In this document: piece after piece, positions 57,278 through 64,000 of the stretch | Layout: the number at the start of each line of letters is the position of its first letter | Position numbering within the stretch: the first letter of the stretch is position 1 | Origin: an uncultured Erythrobacter sp. | Lineage (GTDB): Bacteria; Pseudomonadota; Alphaproteobacteria; Sphingomonadales; Sphingomonadaceae | Reading direction: 5' to 3' | Assembly (NCBI GenBank): GCA_947500645.1 | Contig: CANMSD010000003.1 | Coordinates: 370,501 to 434,500 of the forward strand | Length of the DNA stretch: 64,000 bases | Notes under the pieces: model-generated | Told to the model about the DNA's origin: nothing | The model's input: the letters and a program-made list of their open reading frames with translations, nothing else | The model's database searches: none | Position numbers and translations under genes: made by a program

Positions 57278-59677
57278 ATGCGTTATACTTTCATGGTCGC
57301 AGCGGCACTGGGCGCCATTGCTGTTGGATTGGGGTCAGCGGATACCGTCCGCGCTGACGACTGCTTGCTCGATCGCGACGATGATGGGGAGGTCGATGTC
57401 GGTACAACCGATAACGATGGTGGTGCCAATTCCAACGATGACGACACCGCCCTAGCATGCGGTGTTAGTGCGACTGCAACCGGCGCAAACTCAACCGCTT
57501 TGGGCAGCAGCGCCGCCGCTAGTGGAGAAGATGCAACTGCGATTGGTGCTGGCGCTCAGGCCGGGGCCTTCGGCACATCGTTAGGTCGCCTCGCCATTTC
57601 CAGCGCCAGCGAAGCTCTGGCGATCGGTCAGAATAGTGATGCGACCGCTGCCGCAGCTGTAGCAGTGGGCACAGATGCACAGGCGACCGGAACAGCTGCC
57701 GTCTCACTGGGTCGCCAAGCCAATGCTTCGGCCGGCGATGCTATCGCGATCGGTCGGTCAAGCGCTTCGAGCCAGAGCGGTGCGCTGTCATTCGGCAGTT
57801 TCGCCAATGCGGCAGGATCAAGCGCGCTTAGTTTTGGCACACGCTCAGACGCGACGGCAGCAGGTGCGATTGCAATTGGCGGTGACGGCGTAGATACCGG
57901 TAATGACGGCGCTCAGGCAACGGCTGACAACGCCACGGCGTTGGGGGCCGATACTGCTGCGTCGGGTACTGGATCGACTGCGCTCGGTCATGGCGCGAAC
58001 GCCTCTGGCGGCGCATCGATAGCAATCGGCGACGGCGCTTCCGCACAAGGAATGACTGGCATCTCCACGATCGCGATAGGGTCTGGATCAGTTGCATCGG
58101 GCGGCCTTGATGTGGCCATCGGAGTCGGGGCGAGCGCACAGGGCATGAACACACTAGCAGTGGGAAGCACCGCCTCTACGACAGGTTTTGACGCGACAGC
58201 GCTTGGAGCACGCACCAGTGCTTCTGGCGACAACTCGGTTGCCCTGGGGGCTGGGTCACGTGCAGATGAAGCCAATACCGTCTCTGTAGGAGGTCAGTTC
58301 AATCAACGCAGAATAGTAAATGTCGCTGCTGGCACGGCTGATAGCGACGCAGTGACGGTTGGTCAGTTAAACACTGCGATTACCGGCGTGAGCAACGCTG
58401 CGAGCACGGCGCAGGCGACGGCGGATACGAACACGGTGAACATTGCGGCCAACACATCGGCAATTGGCACGAACACCAATGCGATCGCCACCAACGCGGG
58501 CGATATCGCCGATCTGCAGGCCTCGGCTTCGGCTAGTGCCGCCGAGCTCAACTATTTCGCGGTCAACTCGGCTGCTGCCGATGCCGATGCTTCGGGCAGT
58601 GAAGCCATTGCCCTGGGCGGCGCAACTACGGCTTCGGGTATTTCTGCAATAGCCCTAGGCGCTGACGCTACAGCCTCTGGAGAAACATCGAATGCTTTCG
58701 GTTCTGGCAGTGAGGCGACTGCTTTGCGTGCTTCGGCTGTGGGTCCGAACGCTCGGGCGACGCAGACCAATGCCACCGCCTTTGGTGCAGCAGCCCAGTC
58801 GCTGGCGACCAACTCGGTCGCAGCAGGGGTGGGCTCTGTCGTGCTGGGTGACCGTTCGGCGGCGATCGGCTTTGCCTCGCGCGCAGAAGGCTCGCGCAAC
58901 ATCGCCTTCGGCAGCGAGGCCTTTGCTAGCGGAGCTAATGCTTCGGCGGTGGGGGCCAACAGCCGCGCGAGCGCTGGTCAGGCGACCGCTGTGGGTCAGA
59001 ACGCGCTGGCGAGCGGATTGAACTCGACCGCTCTGGCGCATGGTAGCCAGGCGACAGGGACCAATGCGACCGCGATCTCGGTCAATGCCAGCGCGAGTGG
59101 CAGCGGCTCGGTGGCGATTGGCTTTGCGGCCAATGCCGCGCAGACCAACGCGGTTGCGATCGGCACCAACGCGGCGACCACGGCAGCCAACCAGGTCACA
59201 CTGGGCGGCACAGGCAGCGCGGTGCGGATCGGCGATATCGATGCGAGCACGGCTGCTCAGCAAGGTCCGGTGGATGCGGTGACGGTGGATGCCAACGGTG
59301 TGCTCGGCAAGCAGCAAGTCGCCACCGCTGCTTCGGTCGACAATGTCCGCGTGGCGCTCAACAGTGTTGCCCAAGTCTCCACCGCCCAGTTCGATGCGCT
59401 TAGCGGACGGGTGAACGCGCTAGACTTCCGTCTCGAAGAGCTTGATGAAAGCACAAGAGGCGGGATCGCTGCTGCTGCGGCGCTTGGCAGTGCGATTGCG
59501 ATGCCGGACAAGGCGTTCACGATTGCCGGCAATATCGCCACCTATCGCGGGCAGCAGGGCTTTGCTGCAAGCTTCACCGGGCGGATGAGCGAGAGCCTCG
59601 CCATCGGCGCGGGCGTCGCGGGCAACACCGGCGATGGCTCAGTGGTGGCGCAGGCAGGCTTTGCCCTGGGGTTCTAA
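57278..59677 (+). CDS. YadA-like trimeric autotransporter adhesin
   Basis: The 799-residue outer-membrane adhesin has a signal peptide (residues 1 to about 26) and a short acidic Asp-rich piece (27-56, with Cys29 and Cys61 at its edges). A first YadA head follows (about 60-345, repeats such as TALGSSAAASGEDATAIG; landmark SAIALG-like units). A neck (about 345-370, ADSDAVTVGQLN), a stalk coiled coil (to about 420) and a second head (about 427-645) come next. After a second stalk (about 650-728) there is a C-terminal YadA anchor (729-799) ending in Phe for BAM recognition. Family members trimerise and bind surfaces or host matrix; the target is unknown. Confidence 0.9.
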   Translation: MRYTFMVAAALGAIAVGLGSADTVRADDCLLDRDDDGEVDVGTTDNDGGANSNDDDTALACGVSATATGANSTALGSSAAASGEDATAIGAGAQAGAFGTSLGRLAISSASEALAIGQNSDATAAAAVAVGTDAQATGTAAVSLGRQANASAGDAIAIGRSSASSQSGALSFGSFANAAGSSALSFGTRSDATAAGAIAIGGDGVDTGNDGAQATADNATALGADTAASGTGSTALGHGANASGGASIAIGDGASAQGMTGISTIAIGSGSVASGGLDVAIGVGASAQGMNTLAVGSTASTTGFDATALGARTSASGDNSVALGAGSRADEANTVSVGGQFNQRRIVNVAAGTADSDAVTVGQLNTAITGVSNAASTAQATADTNTVNIAANTSAIGTNTNAIATNAGDIADLQASASASAAELNYFAVNSAAADADASGSEAIALGGATTASGISAIALGADATASGETSNAFGSGSEATALRASAVGPNARATQTNATAFGAAAQSLATNSVAAGVGSVVLGDRSAAIGFASRAEGSRNIAFGSEAFASGANASAVGANSRASAGQATAVGQNALASGLNSTALAHGSQATGTNATAISVNASASGSGSVAIGFAANAAQTNAVAIGTNAATTAANQVTLGGTGSAVRIGDIDASTAAQQGPVDAVTVDANGVLGKQQVATAASVDNVRVALNSVAQVSTAQFDALSGRVNALDFRLEELDESTRGGIAAAAALGSAIAMPDKAFTIAGNIATYRGQQGFAASFTGRMSESLAIGAGVAGNTGDGSVVAQAGFALGF

Positions 59678-59697
59678 TCTCACTGAATGGTGAACTG

Positions 59698-59733
59698 AAA
59701 AGGGGAGGCCGGATGCATTCGGTCTCCCTTTTT
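59698..59733 (+). terminator. Strong terminator after the adhesin gene
   Basis: AAAAGGGGAGGCCG (59698-59711) pairs with CGGTCTCCCTTTTT (59720-59733) over 14 positions with two G-T pairs and an 8-base loop; the end is a T5 run. It begins 21 bases past the stop. On the opposite strand it lies beyond the end of the tRNA-Thr gene and could act there as well. Confidence 0.85.
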
Positions 59734-59750
59734 GCTTCTTCTGAGAAGAA

Positions 59751-59826
59751 TGGTGCCGGCTGCAGGAGTCGAACCCGCGGCCTGATGATTACAAATCAAC
59801 TGCTCTACCAACTGAGCTAAGCCGGC
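59751..59826 (-). tRNA. tRNA-Thr (anticodon TGT), CCA encoded
   Basis: Read on the minus strand: acceptor GCCGGCT pairs with AGCCGGC, the D stem is GCTC/GAGC, the anticodon loop is TTTGTAA with anticodon TGT, the T arm is GCGGG-TTCGACT-CCTGC, and the end is discriminator A followed by CCA. One T-T mismatch at 28-42 in the anticodon stem is also seen in other alphaproteobacterial tRNA-Thr(TGT) as I recall them. It reads ACA codons. Confidence 0.95.
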
Positions 59827-59867
59827 ACGTCTTCAATCGAGGAGCGCCCCTTAGGGCAAAGTTTTCC

Positions 59868-59884
59868 CGCCCTCAAGTAGCGAA
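59868..59884 (+). repeat. Direct repeat, left copy
   Basis: CGCCCTCAAGTAGCGAA here matches CGCCCTCAAGTGGCGAA at 60004-60020 with one difference. The two lie on either side of palindromic element copy 2. They are 136 bp apart. Confidence 0.7.
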
Positions 59885-59905
59885 ATGATTTCTTATGCAT
59901 GCTGT

Positions 59906-59983
59906 GCCACCCGCGCCCTCCACCCTTCCACCCGGAATAGTGTCCGGTAGGTTCCGGGTGGAAGGGTGGAGGGCGCGGGTGGC
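59906..59983 (-). repeat. Palindromic element copy 2
   Basis: Arms 59906-59937 and 59952-59983 (32 bases each) are a perfect inverted match. The first arm begins GCCACCCGCGCCCTCCACCC. The centre (TAGTGTCCGGTAGG) is in the direction opposite to copies 1 and 3. It sits between tRNA-Thr and the 60036-60944 gene. Confidence 0.92.
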
Positions 59984-60003
59984 CAAGGCCGCACAAACTA
60001 TAA

Positions 60004-60020
60004 CGCCCTCAAGTGGCGAA
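60004..60020 (+). repeat. Direct repeat, right copy
   Basis: CGCCCTCAAGTGGCGAA; partner of 59868-59884. Next to it ACTATAACGC occurs twice (59997 and 60035), the second at the stop codon of the minus-strand gene, so the end of that gene may have been partly duplicated. Confidence 0.65.
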
Positions 60021-60035
60021 GCGGTAGGGCAAAAA

Positions 60036-60944
60036 CTATAACGCTCCGAACGTCCAGCCCTCGGTCCGCGCGATCTTGGCCGTGAGCGTGCGCGGCTCCC
60101 AGCGTTGGGGTTCGCAGTGCACCTTGCGCAGCCAGGCCGCTGTCAGCAGCGCGTCCGACGAATGATCACCGACCTCGCCCACTTCATCCACCGGCGGGCT
60201 GTCCAGCGCAGCCAGCGCCTCGTTGAGATCGGCGTAGGTCAGCAGCTTCGTGCGTGCACCGCGCCCGGTCATTTGAGCCGCTGCCTCTTTCGAGGCGAGG
60301 CCGGTGTAGATTTCGACCAGCAGCGACCCGCGTGTCGGGTGCTTTTCGGGGATCGGTTGCACCGGCCAGACCGGCAAATGCCCCTTAAGGTGATGCAGCA
60401 TCCGCATGCCCGTCAGCGAGCTTTTGCCGACCTGCGCCGCGCCCACGAGGTTGAAATTGCTCACCGGGCGGCATTTTTGCGCGCGCTGCTGGGTCTCGGC
60501 CTGGCGAAATCGCCCCTCGCGGCTGATCGCATCGGGCAGGTGAAAACGGTCGCCGACATTGTCCTTTCCATGCCGGAAATAGCGTGATGCCTCTGGGTGG
60601 GTGAGGAAGCTATTCGCGCCCAGATATGGGTCGCTTTCGCAAATCCGGTCGATCAATGCCCACAGGCCATTCGCGTGACGCGGGCTCTCGTCCCAATCGG
60701 GAAAATATGCGCCCGCATCTTCGAACGGCAGGCTGATACCCAGATCAATCCCGACCAGAGTGTTGCTCGGCAGATCATGCTTGAGAATGCCGAGCACTTC
60801 GGGGCGCGACCAGCCCCCGGTTGGCGGTTTGGCGAGCACCGGCGGGCCGCCCCTAGCATCGGCCAGCGCGAGCGCGATTCCCTTGTGCCGCTCGCCCTTG
60901 GCCCCGGACCAGTCGATTGCCAGAAAGTGATCGAAATCACGCAT
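60036..60944 (-). CDS. DUF429-like RNase H-fold protein
   Basis: The 302-residue protein begins FLAIDWSGAKG, the nucleotide/metal-binding start of RNase H-like folds, and has VGIDLGISLPF at about residue 65 and a later GDHSSDALLTAAWL stretch that supplies further acidic residues. This resembles DUF429 and related predicted nucleases. It has no signal peptide. It overlaps rarA by eight bases, so a role near DNA repair or recombination is possible, but this is inferred only from context. Confidence 0.65.
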   Translation of the reverse strand: MRDFDHFLAIDWSGAKGERHKGIALALADARGGPPVLAKPPTGGWSRPEVLGILKHDLPSNTLVGIDLGISLPFEDAGAYFPDWDESPRHANGLWALIDRICESDPYLGANSFLTHPEASRYFRHGKDNVGDRFHLPDAISREGRFRQAETQQRAQKCRPVSNFNLVGAAQVGKSSLTGMRMLHHLKGHLPVWPVQPIPEKHPTRGSLLVEIYTGLASKEAAAQMTGRGARTKLLTYADLNEALAALDSPPVDEVGEVGDHSSDALLTAAWLRKVHCEPQRWEPRTLTAKIARTEGWTFGAL

Positions 60945-62277
60945 CTGGCGCGTCGCCCGATTGCCGTTCCGCGCGCAAGCGATTCCAGTACTCGATCCGC
61001 TCCTTCACCTTGCGCTCAAACCCGCGCTCGACCGGCGCGTAGTATTCTTGCGCCTCCATCCCATCGGGCCAGTAATTGTCGCCCGAAAAGCCCTCTTCGG
61101 CGTTGTGATCGTAGGCGTAACCTTTGCCATAGCCGATATCTTTCATTAGCTTGGTCGGGGCGTTGAGGATATTTTGCGGCGGCATCAGACTGCCGGTTTC
61201 GCGCGCGGATTTGAACGCGGCCTTTTGCGCGGCATAGGCGGCGTTCGATTTGGGCGCGGTGGCGAGATAGAGGCAGGCCTGTACGATGGCGAGTTCACCC
61301 TCGGGACTGCCTAGAAACTCGTAAGCGTCCTTGGCCGCAAGGCATTGAGTGAGCGCCTGCGGATCGGCCAAGCCAATGTCTTCGCTGGCAAAGCGGACCA
61401 AGCGGCGCAGTACATACATCGGCTCTTCACCGGCGGTCAGCATCCGCGCCATGTAATAGAGCGCAGCCTGCGGATCGGAGCCGCGCAGGCTCTTATGCAG
61501 GGCGCTGATAAGGTTGTAATGCCCCTCGCGGTCCTTGTCATAGACAGCCACACGGCGCTGCAGGAACTGACCGAGTGCCGCCGGATTGAGCGGTTCAGAT
61601 AGCGCGGCGTTGTAGAGCGTTTCCGCCTGGCCGAGCAGAAAGCGCCCATCGCCATCGGCGCTCGCGATCAGGGCCGCACGCGCATCTTCGGTAAGGGGTA
61701 GGGGGCCTTCGAGCGCCTCTGCGCGGGCCAGCAATGCCTCCAGCGCCTCATGGCTGAGGCGCTCCAGGATCAGCACTTGGCTGCGGCTGAGCAGAGCGGC
61801 GTTGAGTTCGAAGCTCGGGTTTTCGGTGGTGGCGCCGACGAGCGTCACCGTGCCGCGTTCCACAAAGGGCAGGAATCCGTCCTGCTGCGCGCGGTTGAAG
61901 CGATGGATCTCATCCACGAACAGCAGCGTGCGTTGCCCCGCTGCGGCCATCTTGTCCGCCTCGGCAAAGGCTTTCTTAAGGTCGGCCACGCCGGAAAACA
62001 CCGCGCTGATCGACACGAAACGCATGCCCACCGCATCGGCGAGCAGCCTCGCAATGCTGGTCTTGCCGGTGCCGGGCGGTCCCCACAGGATCATGCTCGA
62101 CAGCTTGCCTGCCGCGACCATCCGCCCAATCGCGCCGGTCGGCCCGGTCAGGTGCTCTTGCCCGATGACTTCACCGAGGTCGCGCGGGCGCAAACGGTCG
62201 GCCAGCGGCGCGTCATCTCGCGGCTCTTCCTTTCCTGAAGAAGGCGGCGGCGCATCATTCCCAAACAAGTCTGCCAT
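60937..62277 (-). CDS. rarA: Replication-associated recombination protein A
   Basis: The 446-residue AAA+ ATPase (MgsA/RarA) acts at stalled replication forks. Walker A is LWGPPGTGKTS (Lys72), Walker B is LLFVDEIHRF, sensor 1 is GATTENPSFE, and the C-terminal tetramerisation part follows (PQNILNAPTKLMKDIGYGKGY; landmark LMKDIGYGKGYAYDH). ATG 62277 (MADLFGND) is the family start; the longer frame to 62358 runs into the promoter region. It is divergent from the PadR regulator gene. Confidence 0.95.
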   Translation of the reverse strand: MADLFGNDAPPPSSGKEEPRDDAPLADRLRPRDLGEVIGQEHLTGPTGAIGRMVAAGKLSSMILWGPPGTGKTSIARLLADAVGMRFVSISAVFSGVADLKKAFAEADKMAAAGQRTLLFVDEIHRFNRAQQDGFLPFVERGTVTLVGATTENPSFELNAALLSRSQVLILERLSHEALEALLARAEALEGPLPLTEDARAALIASADGDGRFLLGQAETLYNAALSEPLNPAALGQFLQRRVAVYDKDREGHYNLISALHKSLRGSDPQAALYYMARMLTAGEEPMYVLRRLVRFASEDIGLADPQALTQCLAAKDAYEFLGSPEGELAIVQACLYLATAPKSNAAYAAQKAAFKSARETGSLMPPQNILNAPTKLMKDIGYGKGYAYDHNAEEGFSGDNYWPDGMEAQEYYAPVERGFERKVKERIEYWNRLRAERQSGDAPDA

Positions 62278-62346
62278 TCGTCTGGCCTGATACGACGCTT
62301 GTCGGAAAATGCCATCCACCTCTTGTAACGAGTGTTCTATGATATA

Positions 62347-62363
62347 TCTTAAATGCATTAAGA
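62347..62363. promoter_or_regulatory. Candidate operator of the PadR regulator
   Basis: TCTTAA-ATGCA-TTAAGA is a perfect 6-5-6 dyad 29 bases before the PadR start, in an AT-rich stretch where TATCT occurs three times (62345, 62367, 62377 or nearby). Autorepression by PadR proteins at such dyads is common. The binding protein is inferred. Confidence 0.4.
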
Positions 62364-62391
62364 GTTATCTGAAATATCTAGGAGAGATAGA

Positions 62392-63042
62392 ATGACTTGG
62401 CAGAAAAGACGCCGCGGCAATTGGAATGGCGGCTGGAATAACCTCGGGCCGCTGGTCGCGATGATGGCGTCCTCAGCGGGCGATTGGGAAGATATCGGCG
62501 AGAAGATGCGCGGCGGATCGTGGCAGGACGGCCCGAAACGGCGCAAGCGGCGCGGCCGGATGTTCGGTCAGGGCGAGCTGCGTCTGGCACTGCTGGCGCT
62601 GATCAATGAAGAACCGCGCCACGGCTATGAGCTGATCAAGGCGATCGAAGACATGACGGCGGGCGGCTATGCGCCAAGCCCCGGTGCAGTCTATCCGACG
62701 CTCCAACTGCTCGAAGACGAAGGTAAGATTAAGCCTGCGAAGGCCAAAGCCAAGGCGAAGGATGCCGAAGCGAGCAGCAAGAAGCCGTTCAAGGCGACCA
62801 AGACCGGCATTGCCGAACTGGAAGAGCGCGCGGATGAGGTCGATCAGCTGATGGGCCGCCTCAACGAGCATGGCGACCGCGCTGAAAAAGTGAAGGAGCG
62901 CTCGCCCGATCTGTTCCGCGCAATGGGCAATCTCGGCACTGTGCTGAAGAACCGGGCGCGCGCCGGAAAGCTCGATCAGGATGCGATGAATGAGATCGTC
63001 GATATTATCGATGAGGTCGCAAAACGCATCGAACGGATGTGA
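62392..63042 (+). CDS. PadR family transcriptional regulator
   Basis: The 216-residue regulator has a Trp/Gly/Arg-rich lead (residues 1-60), then the PadR winged helix (about 61-150) with LRLALLALINEEPRHGYELI (landmarks ALINEEPRHGYEL) and PSPGAVYPTLQLLEDEG. A Lys/Ala-rich piece (KAKAKAKDAEASSKK) interrupts the wing, and a helical dimerisation end follows. AGGAGAGAT precedes the ATG. Copy 3 of the palindromic element begins 21 bases after the stop. Target genes other than its own are unknown. Confidence 0.9.
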   Translation: MTWQKRRRGNWNGGWNNLGPLVAMMASSAGDWEDIGEKMRGGSWQDGPKRRKRRGRMFGQGELRLALLALINEEPRHGYELIKAIEDMTAGGYAPSPGAVYPTLQLLEDEGKIKPAKAKAKAKDAEASSKKPFKATKTGIAELEERADEVDQLMGRLNEHGDRAEKVKERSPDLFRAMGNLGTVLKNRARAGKLDQDAMNEIVDIIDEVAKRIERM

Positions 63043-63062
63043 GAAGTTCTAGTTAGAGGCTA

Positions 63063-63142
63063 GCCAGCCCACTCTCTCCACCCTTCCACCCGGAGCCTAC
63101 CGGGATACCATTCGGGAGGAAGGGTGGAGAGAGTGGGCTGGC
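63063..63142 (+). repeat. Palindromic element copy 3
   Basis: Arms 63063-63094 and 63111-63142 (32 bases each) with two mismatches near the centre. The outer end is GCCAGCCCACTCTCTCC in both arms, different from the other copies but changed in both arms alike. The centre GCCTACCGGGATACCA has the same direction as copy 1. Confidence 0.9.
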
Positions 63143-63190
63143 GAGGCCATGTTGAAACACGAAACACCCGCAATTCTTAACCGATTTGCC

Positions 63191-63208
63191 GTGAGCACCC
63201 TTGCTCAC
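63191..63208. repeat. Short hairpin upstream of the small membrane protein gene
   Basis: GTGAGCA (63191-63197) and TGCTCAC (63202-63208) form a perfect 7 bp stem with a 4-base loop, 60 bases before the 63269 gene. No T run follows, so it may be an operator or a leader hairpin. Confidence 0.35.
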
Positions 63209-63268
63209 TAGGTTGCTCTCCCGGGACTGGCCAATGTGCGAAAACGCACCAGTTTGGGAGGGTAAACA

Positions 63269-63727
63269 ATGAATGAGCTTGGAACGACAAAAGCGCCGTG
63301 GCATCTTTGGGTGCTGGCAATTTTGGGCCTGCTTTGGTTCGCGGGCGGCGCGAACGACTATGTCCAGACGCAAATGCGCAATCAGGACTATCTCGGCATG
63401 ATGGCGGAAAGCGTCGACGTGCCGCTGCAAACCATCCTCGATTATTACGGCGATTTCCCAGCCTGGGCCGACGCGATGTGGGCCATCGGAGTGTGGGGAT
63501 CGGTGCTGGGCGCGATATTGCTCCTGGCCCGCAGCCGGTTTGCTTTCCATTCCTTTATCGCTTCGATCATCGGTCTGATCGGAACGACCATCTACACCAC
63601 CACCTCGGATATGCCGGCTGCGCTCAACACAACGTTCAGCCTGATTTTCACGATTGTGATCTGGATAACGGTGATCGGTTTTGCGTTTTACGCGCGCCGA
63701 ATGACGGCGGCAGGCGTGCTGAAATAG
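63269..63727 (+). CDS. Four-helix membrane protein of unknown function
   Basis: The 152-residue protein has four hydrophobic helices (about residues 8-26, 70-88, 95-113 and 122-142) with a polar loop of about 40 residues after the first. GGAGGG precedes the ATG. I do not recognise a named family, though sphingomonad genomes often carry such small proteins. Palindromic element copy 4 begins 23 bases after its stop. Confidence 0.7.
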   Translation: MNELGTTKAPWHLWVLAILGLLWFAGGANDYVQTQMRNQDYLGMMAESVDVPLQTILDYYGDFPAWADAMWAIGVWGSVLGAILLLARSRFAFHSFIASIIGLIGTTIYTTTSDMPAALNTTFSLIFTIVIWITVIGFAFYARRMTAAGVLK

Positions 63728-63749
63728 GATTCTTTGATTTGGGAGCCTA

Positions 63750-63827
63750 GCCACCCTCACCCTCCGCCCTTCCACCCGGATAGTTTCCCGGTAGGTCCCT
63801 GGTGGAAGGGCGGAGGGTGCGGGTGGC
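63750..63827 (-). repeat. Palindromic element copy 4
   Basis: Arms 63750-63780 and about 63796-63827. The stem carries CCTCCGCCCTT in place of CCTCCACCCTT, changed in both arms. Small differences occur at the outer seventh position and next to the centre. The centre (TAGTTTCCCGGTAGG) has the same direction as copy 2. It lies between two convergent genes. Confidence 0.88.
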
Positions 63828-63849
63828 AACGGTCGCTGCGACAATGAAC

Positions 63850-64000
63850 TTAAGCCGCAGCTTCTTCCGCTGTCTCTTGCTCGATCAGCGCGCGGCGGTC
63901 TTCAACCAGACGGACGTAGGTGTCCGCGACGACCTGATTGATCGCCGCCCAGCTGTATTCGCGCGATTTCGCTTCGCCTGCGGCGCCATGGCGCATGCGT
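63850..64000 (-). CDS. C-terminal end of a glycosyltransferase (partial)
   Basis: The minus-strand frame gives 49 final residues, including MRHGAAGEAKSREYSWAAIN and a tail ending in EEAAA before TAA at 63852-63850. The pattern G-x-A-R/A...YSW..I....YxxL is typical of the end of GT4-type glycosyltransferases. The gene continues beyond the window edge, so domain and substrate cannot be given. Confidence 0.55.
   Translation of the reverse strand, partial: RMRHGAAGEAKSREYSWAAINQVVADTYVRLVEDRRALIEQETAEEAAA

Larger units (their letters stand above)
59827..60035. other. Intergenic stretch with a palindromic element and direct repeats
   Basis: The gene-free stretch between the adhesin stop and the 60036 gene holds the terminator, tRNA-Thr, palindromic element copy 2 and two nearly identical 17-base direct repeats around that element. 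Nothing else is recognised. Confidence 0.7.

Noticed and set aside
57126..57455. Frame of 109 codons at the start of the adhesin gene
   Set aside because: It overlaps the adhesin signal peptide in another frame and has no ribosome site or family features.
57460..59240. Adhesin head units as tandem DNA repeats
   Set aside because: The repeat is at protein level (14-16-residue beta-roll units); the DNA of the units differs, so it is not a DNA satellite.
45943..63827. The four palindromes as a CRISPR array
   Set aside because: Copies are kilobases apart or separated by genes, are in both directions, and have no regular spacers or cas genes.
45943..63827. The four palindromes as insertion sequence ends
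   Set aside because: No transposase frame lies between any pair, and each copy is itself a complete hairpin of constant length.
63053..63844. Minus-strand frame of 263 codons across 63 kb
   Set aside because: It runs through two palindromic elements and antisense to the four-helix membrane protein gene, which has a good start and helix pattern.

Overview
This window looks like a chromosomal segment of a GC-rich alphaproteobacterium. The likely group is Sphingomonadales, probably Erythrobacteraceae. That placement is an inference from gene order and protein style: a long acidic FtsZ linker ending in an [12 protein letters not shown] tail, a 2Fe-2S ferredoxin, an APS-type CysH in a SUMT/DUF2849/sulfite reductase/DUF934 cluster, and a Trp/Gly-rich PadR regulator. 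Nearly all of it is core genome. No transposase, integrase, prophage gene or CRISPR array was seen.

Layout: (1) 0-13 kb holds nitrogen and housekeeping genes: a glnB-glnA operon behind a good sigma-54 promoter match, argC, an M17 aminopeptidase, map, a CDP-alcohol phosphotransferase, ccmAB, phhB, an SDR, an exported S9 peptidase and an AlkA-like glycosylase. (2) 13.4-16 kb holds a ferredoxin, cysteine synthase and two unknown envelope proteins. (3) 16.4-35.6 kb is a complete division and cell wall cluster: mraZ-rsmH-ftsL-ftsI-murE-murF-mraY-murD-ftsW-murG-murC-murB-ddl-ftsQ-ftsA-ftsZ. Most junctions overlap by 1-4 bases. It is preceded by five GGG/CCC boxes at exact 10 bp spacing. (4) 35.7-47.7 kb holds a TPR/SPOR protein, a YbjN protein, proC, a Bax inhibitor-1 family protein, a polyproline lipoprotein, a cobalamin riboswitch with a BtuB-like receptor, obgE, proB, an SDR with an inserted repeat, and a divergent nucleotide cyclase. 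(5) 47.8-56.4 kb (minus strand) is sulfur assimilation and trans-sulfuration: SUMT, DUF2849, sulfite reductase, DUF934, APS reductase, metC, a mercaptopyruvate sulfurtransferase, an MscS channel and an unknown anchored protein. (6) 56.5-64 kb holds queF, a YadA-like trimeric autotransporter, tRNA-Thr, rarA, a PadR regulator, a small membrane protein and the end of a glycosyltransferase gene.

The most unusual signal is a dispersed palindromic element of about 78-80 bp, in four copies (45943, 59906, 63063, 63750). The two arms change together between copies. One copy sits exactly in frame inside an NAD-dependent epimerase gene and would add 26 residues to the protein. This resembles Rickettsia palindromic elements in behaviour, though not in sequence. 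Other points for a second look are the MraZ-box array with a neighbouring perfect 14 bp inverted repeat, the cyclase domain lacking the usual catalytic Asn and Arg, and a hairpin that hides the ribosome binding site of the adhesin gene.
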